Of a stretch of DNA of 64,000 nt, positions 32,816 to 44,404 are shown one piece after another. This DNA is from Agrocybe praecox (Eukaryota; Basidiomycota; Agaricomycetes; Agaricales; Agrocybaceae), in assembly GCA_964017145.1 (NCBI GenBank), contig OZ024841.1, forward strand, positions 2,294,001 to 2,358,000, read 5' to 3'. Positions within the stretch are counted from its first letter, which is position 1. Each line of letters starts with the position of its first letter. The notes under the pieces were generated by a model, which did no database searches, was not told where the DNA came from, and saw nothing but the letters and a program-made list of their open reading frames with translations. Made by a program: the position numbers and the translations under genes.

Positions 32816-33480
32816 CTCTCCCTGAACTCACAGAGTCGTTCTCGCCTGTGGCGACAGAGGCTTGGCCTGGAAACAGGTTATTGGATTTATTCAATGACCG
32901 CTTCACATTCGAACTGTGCCCAACTGATGATGAATCAGTGGATGCGGTCCGCGGTGGTCTCAACCAAGTGCTTCGAGAAGCACAAGACCAAGAAACAACG
33001 GTGTATTGTGCGGTCGACGCTTCGGTGCCGAACGACGTACAGCGACAGGCGGTTTCGACTGCTTTATTATATCGGGGGCACGAACGGATTCATACCATAT
33101 CGCACCCAGCCGGACAAGTGACTGCCCCAGACGCAGAACTCTTTGCCATTCGCTCAGCGATCGTCCTTGCCACCCAGCAGGATGAATGCGAACATATTGT
33201 AATATTCACCAACTCAATGGCCTCGGCCAAGCGAGTGCTGGACCCCATCCTCCATAGTGGCCAAGGACACTCTTTGGCCATCTGTTGAGCTTTACAACTG
33301 TGGTTAGAAGAAGACACCGCTTGCAAAGTAGACTTCATTCAGGTTCCATCGAAACTGAAATGGAGGATACACCAAGAGGCCAATGACATCAGTCGAGCTC
33401 AAGTCGAACCTGTCGGGGAGCACCTGGCTACTTCTTTGGATAGTGTACGAAAGGTCGTCACTAAAACAGTACAGGAGGAT

Positions 33481-33750
33481 ATTAAAAGAAGTGACCAGAC
33501 TGGGGATTGAACCCAGGCCCACTGGACATATACCAGACGCTCTAACCACTGAGCTATCAGGTCTTATAGGGTCAATCCACTATATGGTATTAATGTAATC
33601 CTCACTCAACCAATTGAGTTGCTAGTCATCCACAAATTGAACCGCAGTTCCCAAATGTCACACCAACAGGCTGACTAACCAATGATGACTCAGCAACTCC
33701 CAAATGTGAGATCATGATTCTCACGAGTAGCAGATTACATAATCCAACAG
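33481..33750 (-). mobile_element. 270-bp insertion with a tRNA-like unit, 5-bp TSD
   Basis: It sits between AGGAT (33476-33480) and AGGAT (33751-33755) inside LINE L13. The right end reads AATCCAACAG and the left end ATTAAAAGAAG. A ~185-bp AT-rich part precedes a 71-nt tRNA-like sequence on the minus strand. A second, truncated copy lies at 21396-21624, so it is a repeat family. A tRNA-derived SINE or a small LTR-like unit are both possible; the tRNA part is at the wrong end for a standard SINE. Confidence 0.75.
33493..33563 (-). tRNA. tRNA-like cloverleaf (Ile-UAU-like), inside a repeat; possibly pseudo
   Basis: On the minus strand: acceptor GACCTGA with TCTGGTC (6 of 7 pairs), D arm GCTC...GAGC, T arm CTGGG-TTCAATC-CCCAG, A box TAGCTCAGTGG and B box GGTTCAATCCC. 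The anticodon loop reads TATATGT, so a UAU anticodon would lack the usual U33, and the 27-43 pair is not formed. A TTTT, the Pol III stop signal, follows 7 nt after the 3' end. The loop defect argues for a pseudo-tRNA or transposon-borne tRNA-like unit. Confidence 0.5.
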
Positions 33751-34240
33751 AGGATTGGAAGACTCTCTTCCGAGATCCCAACTATCGAGGGCATAATTTC
33801 ATGCGCCTCAAGAATCTCGCCGGGGATTTACTCGAGCCGACGTACCTCAACGAAGGTACCTGGCTCCGCGAAGTGAAGGGCAAGCTAGTAACGCTCGTCG
33901 CAAGAATGAACAGATGCATTCTCAATCACGCTCTGATTGGCACTTATTACGAGCGCTTCAACATTCAAGAACCTCATGCATGCGAATGCGGCCACCACCT
34001 GCAGACGCGCGCACAGATATTGCAAGTGTGTACGAAACATACACGCGAGCACGATGGTCGGTCACTGGAACTTCTGGTGCATCTGATCAAATTCCTGGAT
34101 GACAATGACTCAGTGTTTGCGTTCAGGCAACCCGCAGGGGTTGGATAAGCAGGCTGGGCTATGGTTCAGCCTGCGGGACATGTTCTTCTTGGACTGCGGA
34201 ACGTGCTTCGCTCGGACTTCGGACTCTTTGCCATTACAAT

Positions 34241-34740
34241 CAGCCTTGTCTGGCATATTGATGTATCAATCCCGGCAATATGTGCATTTGGTGATACATC
34301 ATACTGGGCAATTGCCCACCCCAGCAACGATATGTCATGCCCCCAACATGTGCCGCAGGCCATCCGAGCTCAGAGAGCAGTGGGTGTTGGTAAACACCAA
34401 CAAACAAGCTCATTTTGGCCATCGGCAACCTGCAATTAAGCTCTGCAGGCGTAGTGGTGGCGGTTTGAGGGCGCTGAAGCCAGATATGTGATCTATATAT
34501 ATATATTGAATTTTTGACGCCCTTTGCCCCCCGAAAATAGGACGGGGACGGGATGGATTGGCGCGGATGACTTTGGATGACGTTTAAAAATATTGTACAC
34601 TGGTGTAGTGTTATATTTAGCAGCTCACTATTAATAATTGATCGTTGATCTTCATTTTTGATATGTCAGCCTCTAAAATTATCCAGGCCTGGATCCTTTT
34701 GATAGCCCATCAATTGACGTCAATTCCTAACATATCTTTT
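34241..34740 (+). repeat. KDZ-A left terminal inverted repeat
   Basis: From the tip: CAGCCTTGTCTGGC, TGATGTATCAATCCCGGC, TGGGCAATTGCCCACC, CACTACGCCTGCAG (inverted), an ATATATATAT tract, GGGATGGATTGG, then GGATGACGTTTAAAAATA. It is the inverse of 60857-61350. Confidence 0.88.
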
Positions 34741-34946
34741 CCACATATTGTCAAGTGTCACGCATCATCTAGGAACCGAGTTAAAATAGATTGCCATGAC
34801 ATATTCAATATGATAATAGAACAAGGTCTAGGCCCTTATCCGTTCTTGAGGCACTCAGTGAAGCTTTTCCGCAAAGAGGGCCATAAAACAATATATTTGC
34901 ATTCCAAGAAAACATCATATATGTACGCAGAAATGGCAGGAAGGTT

Positions 34947-37900
34947 TCACTCAGACGATTCTGTGAAATGAGAAAAAATGCGAAAGCAGTCATCCACGTA
35001 CACTACCCACTTGCTCATATCCCTTCCATCCAAGCTCTGTGCCGCGACTCCCCAGTAAAACAATGCTACCATAACGGTCAGGGTGCCGTTGGGCCCAGAT
35101 TTTCGGAACGTGCTCCAGTCACCCTTGATCAGAGGAAAGTCAATATTGCCATCGGTAAGACGCCAGGCAGGTTGAAGTGACGTGTACCAGTCGATGAAGG
35201 CATTCGTGAATTTGGCGTAGTTGAGCTTGGGATAGAAATTGGCGGCACGGTGACGTTTCATCCAAATTCCAACTTCCTCCAGGCGATTCTTTGCTGGCAG
35301 CGAGCCAATGCAGTCGGACGCATCCATAATCGAATGAGTAAGCCATATATTGACAAGCTTGTTCCACTTCGGCCCAAGGTCCGTGGCTACAAGAGTCTCC
35401 GTGCCCTTTTGCAACCATGGAATTGCTGACAACCTGTCAAGATAGGAAGAAGATGAAGGGGAAGAAACATCTTCAGATGACGTAGGTTCCAAGGGAGGAG
35501 TAGGTGTCCGTATCAAGGTCGAAGGAGAGAGGTCGCCGGTGACATTTGTAGAGGTATTGATGGATGGCATGGGGTGCTCGACTCGCACGCGCTTCGAAGG
35601 GTGAGAATCCATTGGTACGTCGGTTGAAATCGCATCTGAAGTTCTTTTGGCGCCTGTGATACTGGGAGGAATAGTGGACGAAATAGAGTTGGTGTTAATG
35701 TTGGCCTCTGGAGTGCTGACAAGTGGGCTAGGAGAGTCTGTGGACTGCAACCCCTGTAGTTCTGTTGGCAGATTGGCATTGAAGGTCCTTGGGGAATGAA
35801 TCGGGGTGACGTTCGGGGTATTAGGACCAGACCTCAAACTAGTTGGGGTCGATGCCTTGCCAGAAAGCATAGGTGGGGAGTTCCTTGCAGCTGAGAATGA
35901 GTCATATTGTCCAAAGAAGATGCCGTAGATGAAAGAGTAAGTGCCGGTGTGGAAGGCGACGAGTTATCGCCTTCAGAGACATATGGTGGGGGAGGCAAAG
36001 CACGATTGTTGGTAGAATTGGAGGGTCCGTCGCTGTTTGGAAGATGTATGACGTCGATGTTGATATTTTCCAGATCCAAAGACGAGAGCGGAAGTTCTCC
36101 CTTGCCTTGTTTCAACGACCGAGCACGACATTCTTCAAGGCCTAAGAGAAACGGAAGTTGGTATCAAATATCAGGAGAGAAAGAAACGATACTTACTGTA
36201 ACATTTCTGCAAGAACACTAGTATCTGTGAACGTCATGCATGAGTTTTGACTAGTTGTCTAAAGTACTTGATGCATCCAGGCTGCTAACTGCCTACCACC
36301 TATAAGAGTGACTGTGGGTGACAGTAGGCCAAAGTCATGTGACATTTTTATATGGTTGCATGGAGAAAAATTCAGAGATCATGCTAAATATTTTTGATTA
36401 CATAACCATCAACGGTTCAGCCACAAAATGCAAAATATCTGCGGAAAGCCGGATACAAATCAAAATAAAAGATTGAAATATTTATAGCAAGCCAAAAATA
36501 AATTCTAAAATCATCAAAAAATGTGTGCTATACCGTTTTAGGCTTGAACTAACCAAATATGTAAAGTGTTCTAAAAATAGAATCGGTCTAAAAATAGATC
36601 TGTTCTAAAAATAGATTTGATCTTATTTGGCCATGTTTTAGTCCCATCTATCATGCATGAAAGGCCTTTATCGTAAAATCTCAAAGTCCAAAGTCCTCTT
36701 GCCTTATTGGGTTGTTTGGATATGACATTACTCAAAGGCCTTGTTTGTTTTGTATCATGCATGCCCCTGCCTGCTAATATCATTATTTATTATTTGTTTG
36801 TATTTGAGGCCATAAAAACATATGAGTGGAGCCCAAACATGTAAATAGAGGCAAGCAAAAAGTCATGTGCATGGATTTTGATCCCATCAATAACAGTCAC
36901 CTATAGTCACATATAGTCACATATGCTGGCTGTAGGCCATTTTAGGCTGCAAGGCAGTTACCAGCCTGGATGCATCAAGTACTTTAGGCAACTAGTCACT
37001 TTTCATGCATGATTTTCACAGACAAGGCTGGCAAGAAGGAACCGAAGATGGGGACTATGTATTGCTTGTAATGAAGGTGTTCCGCGGCGCCAAAATTCAT
37101 CTTGATATCTCCAGGTATAGTACCGGAGTGAATACTGTAATGACAATTAGAGAAAATACACAGAAAGACATTAAAAACATACCTAATCATGTTAAGTTTA
37201 CCATTATGCGCTGGTTCAGGGCCTCCTGCAAGCAAGGTAACCTTCCAGCCTGTCGCCTCAGCAACCATGTCAATAACTGGTTGACAAAAATGAACCATGC
37301 CCTGAATAGCTCTGATTTATATCATCAGAGATGAATATTACGAATAGATGACACATACCTCTGACGATCTTCAGGAGTAGTCAAAACGGCCGCATTGTTT
37401 TCCTTCAACCATTTGTCCATGTCCTTCTTATATTCCACTTCAGCTTCATTCGTCCAGCGCTTCTGTTCCTGTTCCGTCAAGTTGTTGAACATCTCCTTGG
37501 CGAACCTATCTCTGAGCGCTGCGTAATGCTTCTTCTCAAGACCTTGGGCAGACACGTGAATCTTGACGTGATTTTCGATAGCCTCGCATTGGGAACGGCG
37601 CCATATGTTAGAAGCTGTTTTACGATGAGGACAACATCCTTCTTTCCCAATGAGCTTTTGGAAAAGGAGGCGGTAGGGGCCATAAGAGCCAGAATCTTTT
37701 GAATTTAGGTCGTGGTCTTTCATATATTGATAGTTCATCCAACGTTTGATTTGCTACGTAAACAAAAAGTAAGTCACATGATTTTCTAAATTGGTAATCA
37801 TGACTTAATCGCGAACTCACTGCTTTGCGAAGTTGTATGAGTTTTTGACGAGAGTCATACTCCTCCATGGCTTTCTCGTGTTCTTCAGGTGGCAGGCCAT

Positions 37901-38135
37901 CTGCATATGGCAGGGGACACTCAGGATCGGGAGCATTGTCGTTGATTGAAGCCAGAAATTCTGGAGTCGGCTCCTCCTCGTGAGGTAAGTCAACTGAGAA
38001 ATGTTTGAAGTACTTGCGCTGAATCGAAGATAGGGCCTCGGATGCGTAATTATCTTTAACAGCCTCTGTGCACGCTTCCTTCTGGCTTAGGAGGAACTCT
38101 TTCCTCAAGCCACGAAAGGTTCCTGGATTTGGCAT
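34947..38135 (-). pseudogene. KDZ-associated HMG-box-like gene, KDZ-A copy (broken)
   Basis: The likely start is ATG at 38135 (MPNPGTFRGLRKEF), matching MVNPGAFRGMRKEF of the KDZ-B copy. Probable exons are 38135-37821, 37753-37359, 37311-37183 and 37134 to about 37022, with introns of 47-67 nt; 3' exons continue at about 36140-34947. Exon 2 has an HMG-box-like helical stretch (ALRDRFAKEMFNNLTEQEQK, RWTNEAEVEYKKDM). Next comes ATGWKVTLLAGGPEPAHNG, a Ser/Pro-rich middle and a C-terminal domain (LQPAWRLT, GDWSTFRKSGPNG). The MITE-like K2 lies in an intron position, and a frame change occurs near 35880. The HMG call is tentative; the biochemical role is unknown. Presence in both KDZ elements suggests a job linked to transposition or chromatin. 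Confidence 0.65.
36226..37021. mobile_element. MITE-like element K2 in the HMG-like gene
   Basis: ~796 bp with inverted termini of about 60 bp (ATGCATGAGTTTTGACTAG left; TACTTGATGCATCCAGGCTG shared by both ends). The interior matches K1 (6900-7400) closely, for example AAAGATTGAAATATTTATAG, but the terminal repeats differ from K1. No ORF of note. Confidence 0.75.
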
Positions 38136-38802
38136 AGAACATGGCTTGGAAATTGGGAAGGCAAGAGGACGCGATGGTATATGAAGAGGGGAAAGTAAGC
38201 AACACCGAGCACAGCCGAGAGGGATTCTGGGGTACACAACAACGACGCCCATACATACTGCCCCTTTCTTAAGGTTCACCAATCCGGTTTTCATGGGTGT
38301 ATTGACTTTGATTTTCAATTAGTGATTTTTATTATTATTTTATGTTCGCAACCGATACGCCGCGAAAGCGACGCGATGAGACATTGGCAGGTGCTAAGTG
38401 TGTACGTACAACCCCCCCCACTATTTCTAGTAAAGACCACTAAACTTTAAATTCGCTTAATACCTAGATATTCTCTCGAACGCACACACGCCTGGTTAGG
38501 CCGGCATTCGATTCGCACCAGATGTGCTGGACGAATTAGGGCACCGCCAATGGTACATGAACATAGGGTATGTAAGGTCCGTTATAACATAAATGTGCTG
38601 AATGAATTGTTTTGTCACCCCACGGACTCTATCTAGATTTATTATTTCTCGTCAAAGGAATAAATCGAGATCACCGCCCTTTACATGTATTTGCTCTCCT
38701 CTCTCATTAAAAGGAGCCGAAATCATTTCGTTCAACAGCACCATACTCTACCTCAACTCTTGACTTCCACACGTTTCTTTTTCAATCCACCAAACTAGAC
38801 TC

Positions 38803-39683
38803 ATGGCTCATAAAAAAGGTAAGCTACTCTATCTATTAACTTGATAGCTACTCAAATCTACGACATATTAGATCCTAAAGATTCTTCCAAGGGCCCCAGC
38901 AATAGTAAGTTCCACATTCCGTGCTTGTTGTATTTTACTGACATTTATCATAGACACTGCAGACGACCCCATGGACGTCGACGCTTCCAATAGCAATGCG
39001 TCCCAAGGTCGTACTACTTGGGTTGTCATTGCAGACAATACTCTTGCCATTTTGGAGTACGAGGAGTAAGTTCTAATATACCCTATGCATTCCACCTGAT
39101 AGACTAATCTGTGCATTATTTAGCCAAGTTCATTGCCTCGACGTCGCAGCGTACAGGCACTTCTGCCTCTTGCAATTCGACACGCGCGAAGAGGCAACTG
39201 CGTACTACAACGGTGCCCTTTTCAGTGGCATGGCTCCCTTGTCCACCCCTCTTGTTCCATCAGCTACGGCTCCCGATTCCCAGGTCACCGACCACCGCCT
39301 CGTCCCCGACGCGCATGCTTAGCCCAAGCATGCGGTACAAAAGGCAGACGCGAAGGACCTTCCTGCTTCTCCAGGAGACAAAGCGAACCCCATCGTTGTT
39401 GATACCCCTTTGAAGGCACCGTCTGTCTCTGCTCGCTATCGTCGCATTCTGGCCGCTGCTCGTTCTGTCAACACACCTACCCCTACATCTCGTTATAACA
39501 CGAAAACGGAGGTCCCACGTCGTACTAGCCAGCGTCTTATCAACTTTGCGTCTGCTGCAACTTCGTCGAAGGTTGCCGACGCCTTGAATCTGGGACGTGG
39601 ACCAGGCAGTTACGCTCTGAACAGACCGGCTCCCCCTCCTCTTCTTCTAGCACCCTCAATCTCTGCTCCAGGCCCTCGCTCAT
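38803..39683 (+). pseudogene. KDZ-A cargo gene with RNase H1-N-like domain, 5' part
   Basis: Exons are 38803-38818, 38872-38904, 38954-39065 and 39124 on, with clear GTAAG/AG borders in phase. The protein begins MAHKKDPKDSSKGPSNN, then a segment resembling the hybrid-binding domain at the RNase H1 N-terminus (TTWVVIADNTLAILEYE, then LQFDTREEATAYYNGALFSG). A TAG interrupts after LVPDAHA (near 39322), and the frame continues open to 39683, where KDZ-B is inserted. The assignment rests on the pattern WVV...F-TREEA..YY...G and on the parallel gene in KDZ-B. It is divergent from the HMG-like gene starting at 38135. Confidence 0.6.
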
Positions 39684-40090
39684 CAGCCATGTAAGTCATA
39701 TTTATATATCAACTACTGGTAGTTGCCAAAGACATGGCATACATGCACCGTGGCTATTGCCAGGCTTGGCAGTTGCCACACAATGTTTTACAGGCCATGC
39801 AGGCGAAAATGACAGGTGCCATAGGCACACACAACCAAACAATGCTGTTTTCGGTACTCAAAACATATTTACTCAATGTTTTGTGCTTTGTGGGCGTTTT
39901 AGTGCAGCTTGAGTGAGAAAAAAAGACATATATTGGTTCTAATTATATTATCTGACATATTTCATGTGTTTGCCTCTCCGTATGATATGCAGAAGTGGAT
40001 GGATTGCATCGGATGTGTTTGGATGACGTTCCAAAAATATAGCTATTTTTGAACCATGGCTATATTTATTTTGGATGGCTGATCTCAGCG
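39684..40090 (+). repeat. KDZ-B left terminal inverted repeat
   Basis: Tip CAGCCATGTAAGTC, then CTACTGGTAGTTGCC, several GGC/TTGCCA short repeats, and GGATGGATTG with TTGGATGACGTTCCAAAAAT at 40018-40037. It pairs with 51600-52087. Confidence 0.75.
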
Positions 40091-40721
40091 CGCTCCATAT
40101 TTGTAACATGAAACAGACAAGCAGCTGTTCGGCAAACCTCGGTCTTCTCAGCGTAACAACCATCTCATTCCTTCTAAAATTTTCTTCAGTCTCGTTGTAT
40201 ATTACAAATAGATTCTCTACACTACCTTCTTATTTTCTGGGTGCCCTTTCATTTTAATTTTAGCTTACCATATTATATTGGACATCGAGTGCAAGAATAA
40301 ATATCTTTCCTATACCGGACCAGTTATTAACCGGGCCCGGTCATCGTCGGGGACAATGAGCAAGACGAAATAATATTCAAAAAAGTAGGCAGGCAACAAA
40401 AATAGACACTGATTATATCATATGTACTTACAGCATAAAAGAAAAAGTCGGTAACTTCAGAGTTGAACCTCCCGGTTTGTTTAGAGGTTGTGGAGATCAT
40501 CCTAAGAAGGGTGCCCTTAAGGTAAGCATTGCCTCAGACTTGGACGATATTTTGCTCATGAAGCAATGAAAATAGTTCCGAGTAAGGCCTGAAGATATCA
40601 CCCTTAACATCGGCAAAGGTTCCCCCCTCCCCGTACCTAATATGCCTGGGCAGTGGAAAGCTCTTACCCATGACAGTACCGTGACTTGGTTGGCAAACTG
40701 GACAGAAAATATCAATGGTAA

Positions 40722-43700
40722 TCACAAATATATTTGTTGATCCAGGTCGTCGACATCTAATGCATCGTCATTAAGACGTTGTTCCTCATCCTCGTCCTCA
40801 TCCTCATCCTCATCCTCGTCGTCATTGTCATTGTCATTGTCATTGTTCTGATTATTACATGGCTGGCTGTTCCCATTTAGGTTTGACGAGTCTGGTGTTG
40901 CTTCCTTGAGAGGTTTCATCCAAAGACGGCGAAAGTGTTCTGAAAGGGAGTGTTGGATGTTTGCCTGCCTTAATGCGAAGGCCCGTCGTCCTTCAATCAG
41001 TTTGATTGAACCCTCTGCGTTATCGTTGGCTCTTGAACGCCATAGATTCACTTTCCATTCAAGGAAAGCGAGAACTCTTCGCATTTCTTCCTTCAAGAGA
41101 AGGACTTCCTCACGACTTCGTCCTGCTCTGGCCCGACTTTTTGCCCATTCTGACCGTAAGATGTCATCGGAGGTATCGGAATGATCGACATTTTTGCTCA
41201 ACCATATCCACGAAAGAGTTCGGCGTGTTTCTCCTGTGCCATCTCGCCGGCTCCGAGGCTCGTTAATCAAACTGATACCCTCTTCAGTCTCGACTGGAGC
41301 TGCGTTGTCAACAGCCATCTCCTGGTTGTCCTCAAGAACTCCGCGGCGAGCTTGTCGTGGACGAAGACAATTAGGGTCTTGGTAAGACCGTATATCACTG
41401 TCTTCGAGTACCTGTAACTCCAACTCCCAGGCCCCGGGCCCTTCCAAGCTCAATTTAGCATTTCTTGTGGCTCGATATTTCTTGGCTGCTGCTCTCGCAC
41501 GGTCGTGCACTCGGTCTATTACTGCCCTGGATCTGGTGCCCTCACGCTGCCCACGAATATTCTTGTTCTTGAATGCAATCATTCGGCTCTTGATTTTGAG
41601 AATGTGCCCTAGGTTGTCGAGAGCGTCATTGCACTGTGCTGTTCGTAGACGAGTTTCGATGGCATCAAGACCACTAATACATGTATTGTTGCGTTTGTGG
41701 GAAGGAATTTAAGACGGCAAAAAAAGACATATGTCTTCAGCTCGATTGGACAAGCCAGAGGTTGTACCTGGAAGTTGTGATTGATAACGCAAAAGTCCGG
41801 GCATATAGATAGGGAGAAGTTGTTGCCACGATCAGATGCGCGACAGAAGGATGTTTCGCTGTTCGATGAGATTTCCCTCGGTGCGGAGGGAACTTGTCAC
41901 GCTAGGATCCTTACTCAGACAATGTAGCCTCCGCCTACAAGCATAGAAATCAATTAATGGGCACATGCTTACTGAAAAGAAAAGAAAATTACTCACTGCG
42001 AATCTTTGAGATCCAGCCCGATTGTCATAAATCCGGCTGCACTTGTTGTATGCCATGAAATACCGCCATTTTTCATCCTTTCAGCCTCTTCGTTGCTGAG
42101 TTCTTTCCTGACCTGATTTTCAGTCAATGCTGATAGATACCTTCGTTAGGAAGCCGACTCGGATAAAATGAGAAAGCGAGACTCACTAATGTCATCCGTT
42201 TGATAAGGATTCTTGGATGTTTTTGGGAAGTCTTCGGTTTCCCACTGAACGCACATGGCCTCCCATCTATCGAGCATTGCTTGGTTTCGAGAAGTATCGA
42301 CTGTGCCACCTATCTGCTGTTTGCGAATGGAGTTACATAGGCCATGATGAGCCTCTGCTTGTATGTTTCGCTCGGCTACAGCTACTTTGTATTTGCGCGC
42401 TAACGTCAAGCCAATTTGTGTGTACTTCTGCCAGTTCCAAAAGTTGAAGTGGTCGTCTAGAACATCCTGGCGCAACCCAGGACCTTGGGATTTTGTACTC
42501 TTGCCAAGGGGGTTGTGTGGGCCCCACACCCATTCGGGGCACTCGCAATCCAAGGCACCGACACCCGGAACAAAGTTCAGGGAGAACACTTGGTGGTTGA
42601 CAACCTCATGCATGGGTTTGTGGAGCTTCGGAATGGCAGGTATAAGTTTCGTTGTGTCCAGAATGATTATGTTGTTCAGTCAGTGGTTAGACATTCACTT
42701 GTAAAGGTTCACGAACCATTGACAAGCGATATCATAGCTGATAAGCACCACTACCGCTTCTACCATACACATTGCTGACCCAAAAATATAGTCCATATTG
42801 GCGTATCTAAGAAATACGTTGAGCTAGAACGCAAAGGGAATCATATGATACATTGACTTACCTTTCACCTTTGTGAAGATTACCTACTCCTAGAGGTAAG
42901 ATCATCTCTGATCGACCACACACAGTGGCCCTTACTCCCGTATACCACAAACCTTGGGAAAACCTCGTATTTGCTTTAGCAAGAGCTTGCAACCCAACGC
43001 AGGTGCTGATCTGAGAATCGATTAGATATAAAATGTCAAAAAATAATAGTATTCGTTTACGCACATCTTCGTCATCGGCTCGACTCAGCACGTAACGTTC
43101 ATATGAATCCCTCGGAATCATGTAAGCCCACCCTGTACCAAGTCCAGGATCTTGGGAGTAGTTAGAAACTAGTTGGTTCTTGAGGCGAAAATTCGCGTCC
43201 ATGCAAATGAACGCCATATATAAAAACCTAATATTGGGGTCAATGGATTAGCGAGTGAATGGAAAATGAATCAAATAATGAACCTCGATTCTGGGGGTGC
43301 ATTCTCCCACTGTGGAGGTAGGCTGATGGAGGGATATGGACACGATGGACAGCGAAGAGCTAGTTCGCCAGCCTTGGTGCCATTCACTCCATCATTCTCG
43401 TTTCCACGGCCACCCCATTTCAGCATCTTCAGGTGACGCCATTGAGGAATCATTCGAAAGAGGGCGCGGTACCTGTACTTCGGTCATAAGATGCCAGTGT
43501 TATCTGACATTCGCTCCAGTGCCCGATAGAAGTCGTAAGTAGAGGCCTTTGTTGTGAGTGAGAACATGTGCAACATGCAAAGTAAAATGAAAGTAGCGCA
43601 GGTCCTAACAGTAAGTTGAGATGCTGGATAAAAGCACCATCGGAAGAGCTGAAGATGGTGCGGGATAGCGTGACTGCAGCCGCAGTACCGAAATGCGACG

Positions 43701-44404
43701 CTGTGGATTCCGTTCGTATGCATAACGAGCATCTTGGCGTGGCATAGAAGCGGATTTTCACAGTATGCACTGATGTGATTTAGCTGAATTATGAGCCCCA
43801 TCTCTTTGAGAGATATTCAAATAAAACTGGATCCATTCCACTTCTTCGTTAAATTTGAGAAAAAAAGGTTCGAAAATGCGAATAAAAATAATGAAAACTC
43901 ACCTGGATCCAATGCAGAGGTTGATTTCTATGGCGCTTCACGCAACAGGCCTGGCAAAGCAAGTCCGGTACTAAGCATTCCAAACATCGGTATTCAGGGA
44001 GCCCAGGAGCCTCCGACTTCCGCCCAATACAGTCCATGCATTGTTTTCCGTGCATGAATTCGGCTCTGCTGTCCATTCGAATGAGTTCTTCGAGATAGGT
44101 TTGTCGGTGCAGGTTCTTTCAGGTAACATGAGGTCGACGCTAACATAATAAAAGAACTATTAGTGTCTCAAAATTGACCTATTTAGATCATAATTGGGCT
44201 GTACTTACAGAAACAAGACTGTTCACTTTCTTCTTCTTTTTGGAAGGGATGGTGACAGGAACAACAACTTCTTCTTCAATATTTGACTGGAGAACTTCAT
44301 CATACCACTCACCAGTGGGATCAAGAGCATAGTTCGGGTTGTCCGGTGTCACCCAAGTTGTCGCCGTGTCCCAGCTACTGGTCAAAGTACGTTGAAGCGA
44401 CCTA
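40722..44404 (-). pseudogene. KDZ transposase of KDZ-B (CxC2 cluster), broken
   Basis: Read on the minus strand, multi-exon pieces give an N-terminal acidic/Trp segment (SSWDTATTWVTPDNPNYALD, 44404-44190) and a CxC2 cysteine cluster (QCMDCIG, YRCLECLVPDLLCQACCVKRH, about 44076-43905). Next is the KDZ core: MHTNGIHSVAFRYCGC, KWGGRGNENDGVNGTKAG, FICMDANFRLKNQLVSNYSQ, MDYIFGSA, ISYDIACQW and CECPEWVWGPHNPLG. The C-terminal region follows (FKNKNIRGQREGTRSR, GETRRTLSWIW) with an Asp/Glu repeat tail. Presumed catalytic acids (D of MDANF, D of YDIACQ, E of CPEWVW) are present. Stops include TGA at 42695-42697 and TGG-to-TGA near 44115. The 5' end is displaced by the Tc1-like element at 44405. Non-functional as read. 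Confidence 0.85.

Larger units (their letters stand above)
32816..34148 (+). pseudogene. LINE L13 ORF2 RNase H region, broken
   Basis: RNase H motifs are CAVDAS, PDAELFAIRSAI and FTNSMASAKR; the aspartate of FTDSM is replaced by Asn. A TGA interrupts at 33286-33288 (LAIC, then TGA, then ALQLW). A 270-bp insertion splits the reading frame after TVQED. The C-terminal Cys/His segment (CECGHHLQTRAQILQVC) and TAA at 34146 follow. It is dead. Confidence 0.85.
32816..34240 (+). mobile_element. LINE L13, 3' part, interrupted by the tRNA-like insertion
   Basis: Plus-strand ORF2 C-terminus (32816-33480 and 33751-34148) plus ~90 bp of 3' UTR. It stops at 34240, where the left tip of KDZ-A begins. Confidence 0.87.

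Noticed and set aside
34645..34971. 108-aa ORF in the KDZ-A left end, with a similar start in the right end (minus, to 60946)
   Set aside because: The similarity only reflects the terminal inverted repeat; the two ORFs diverge at its border and the right one runs antisense through the transposase tail.
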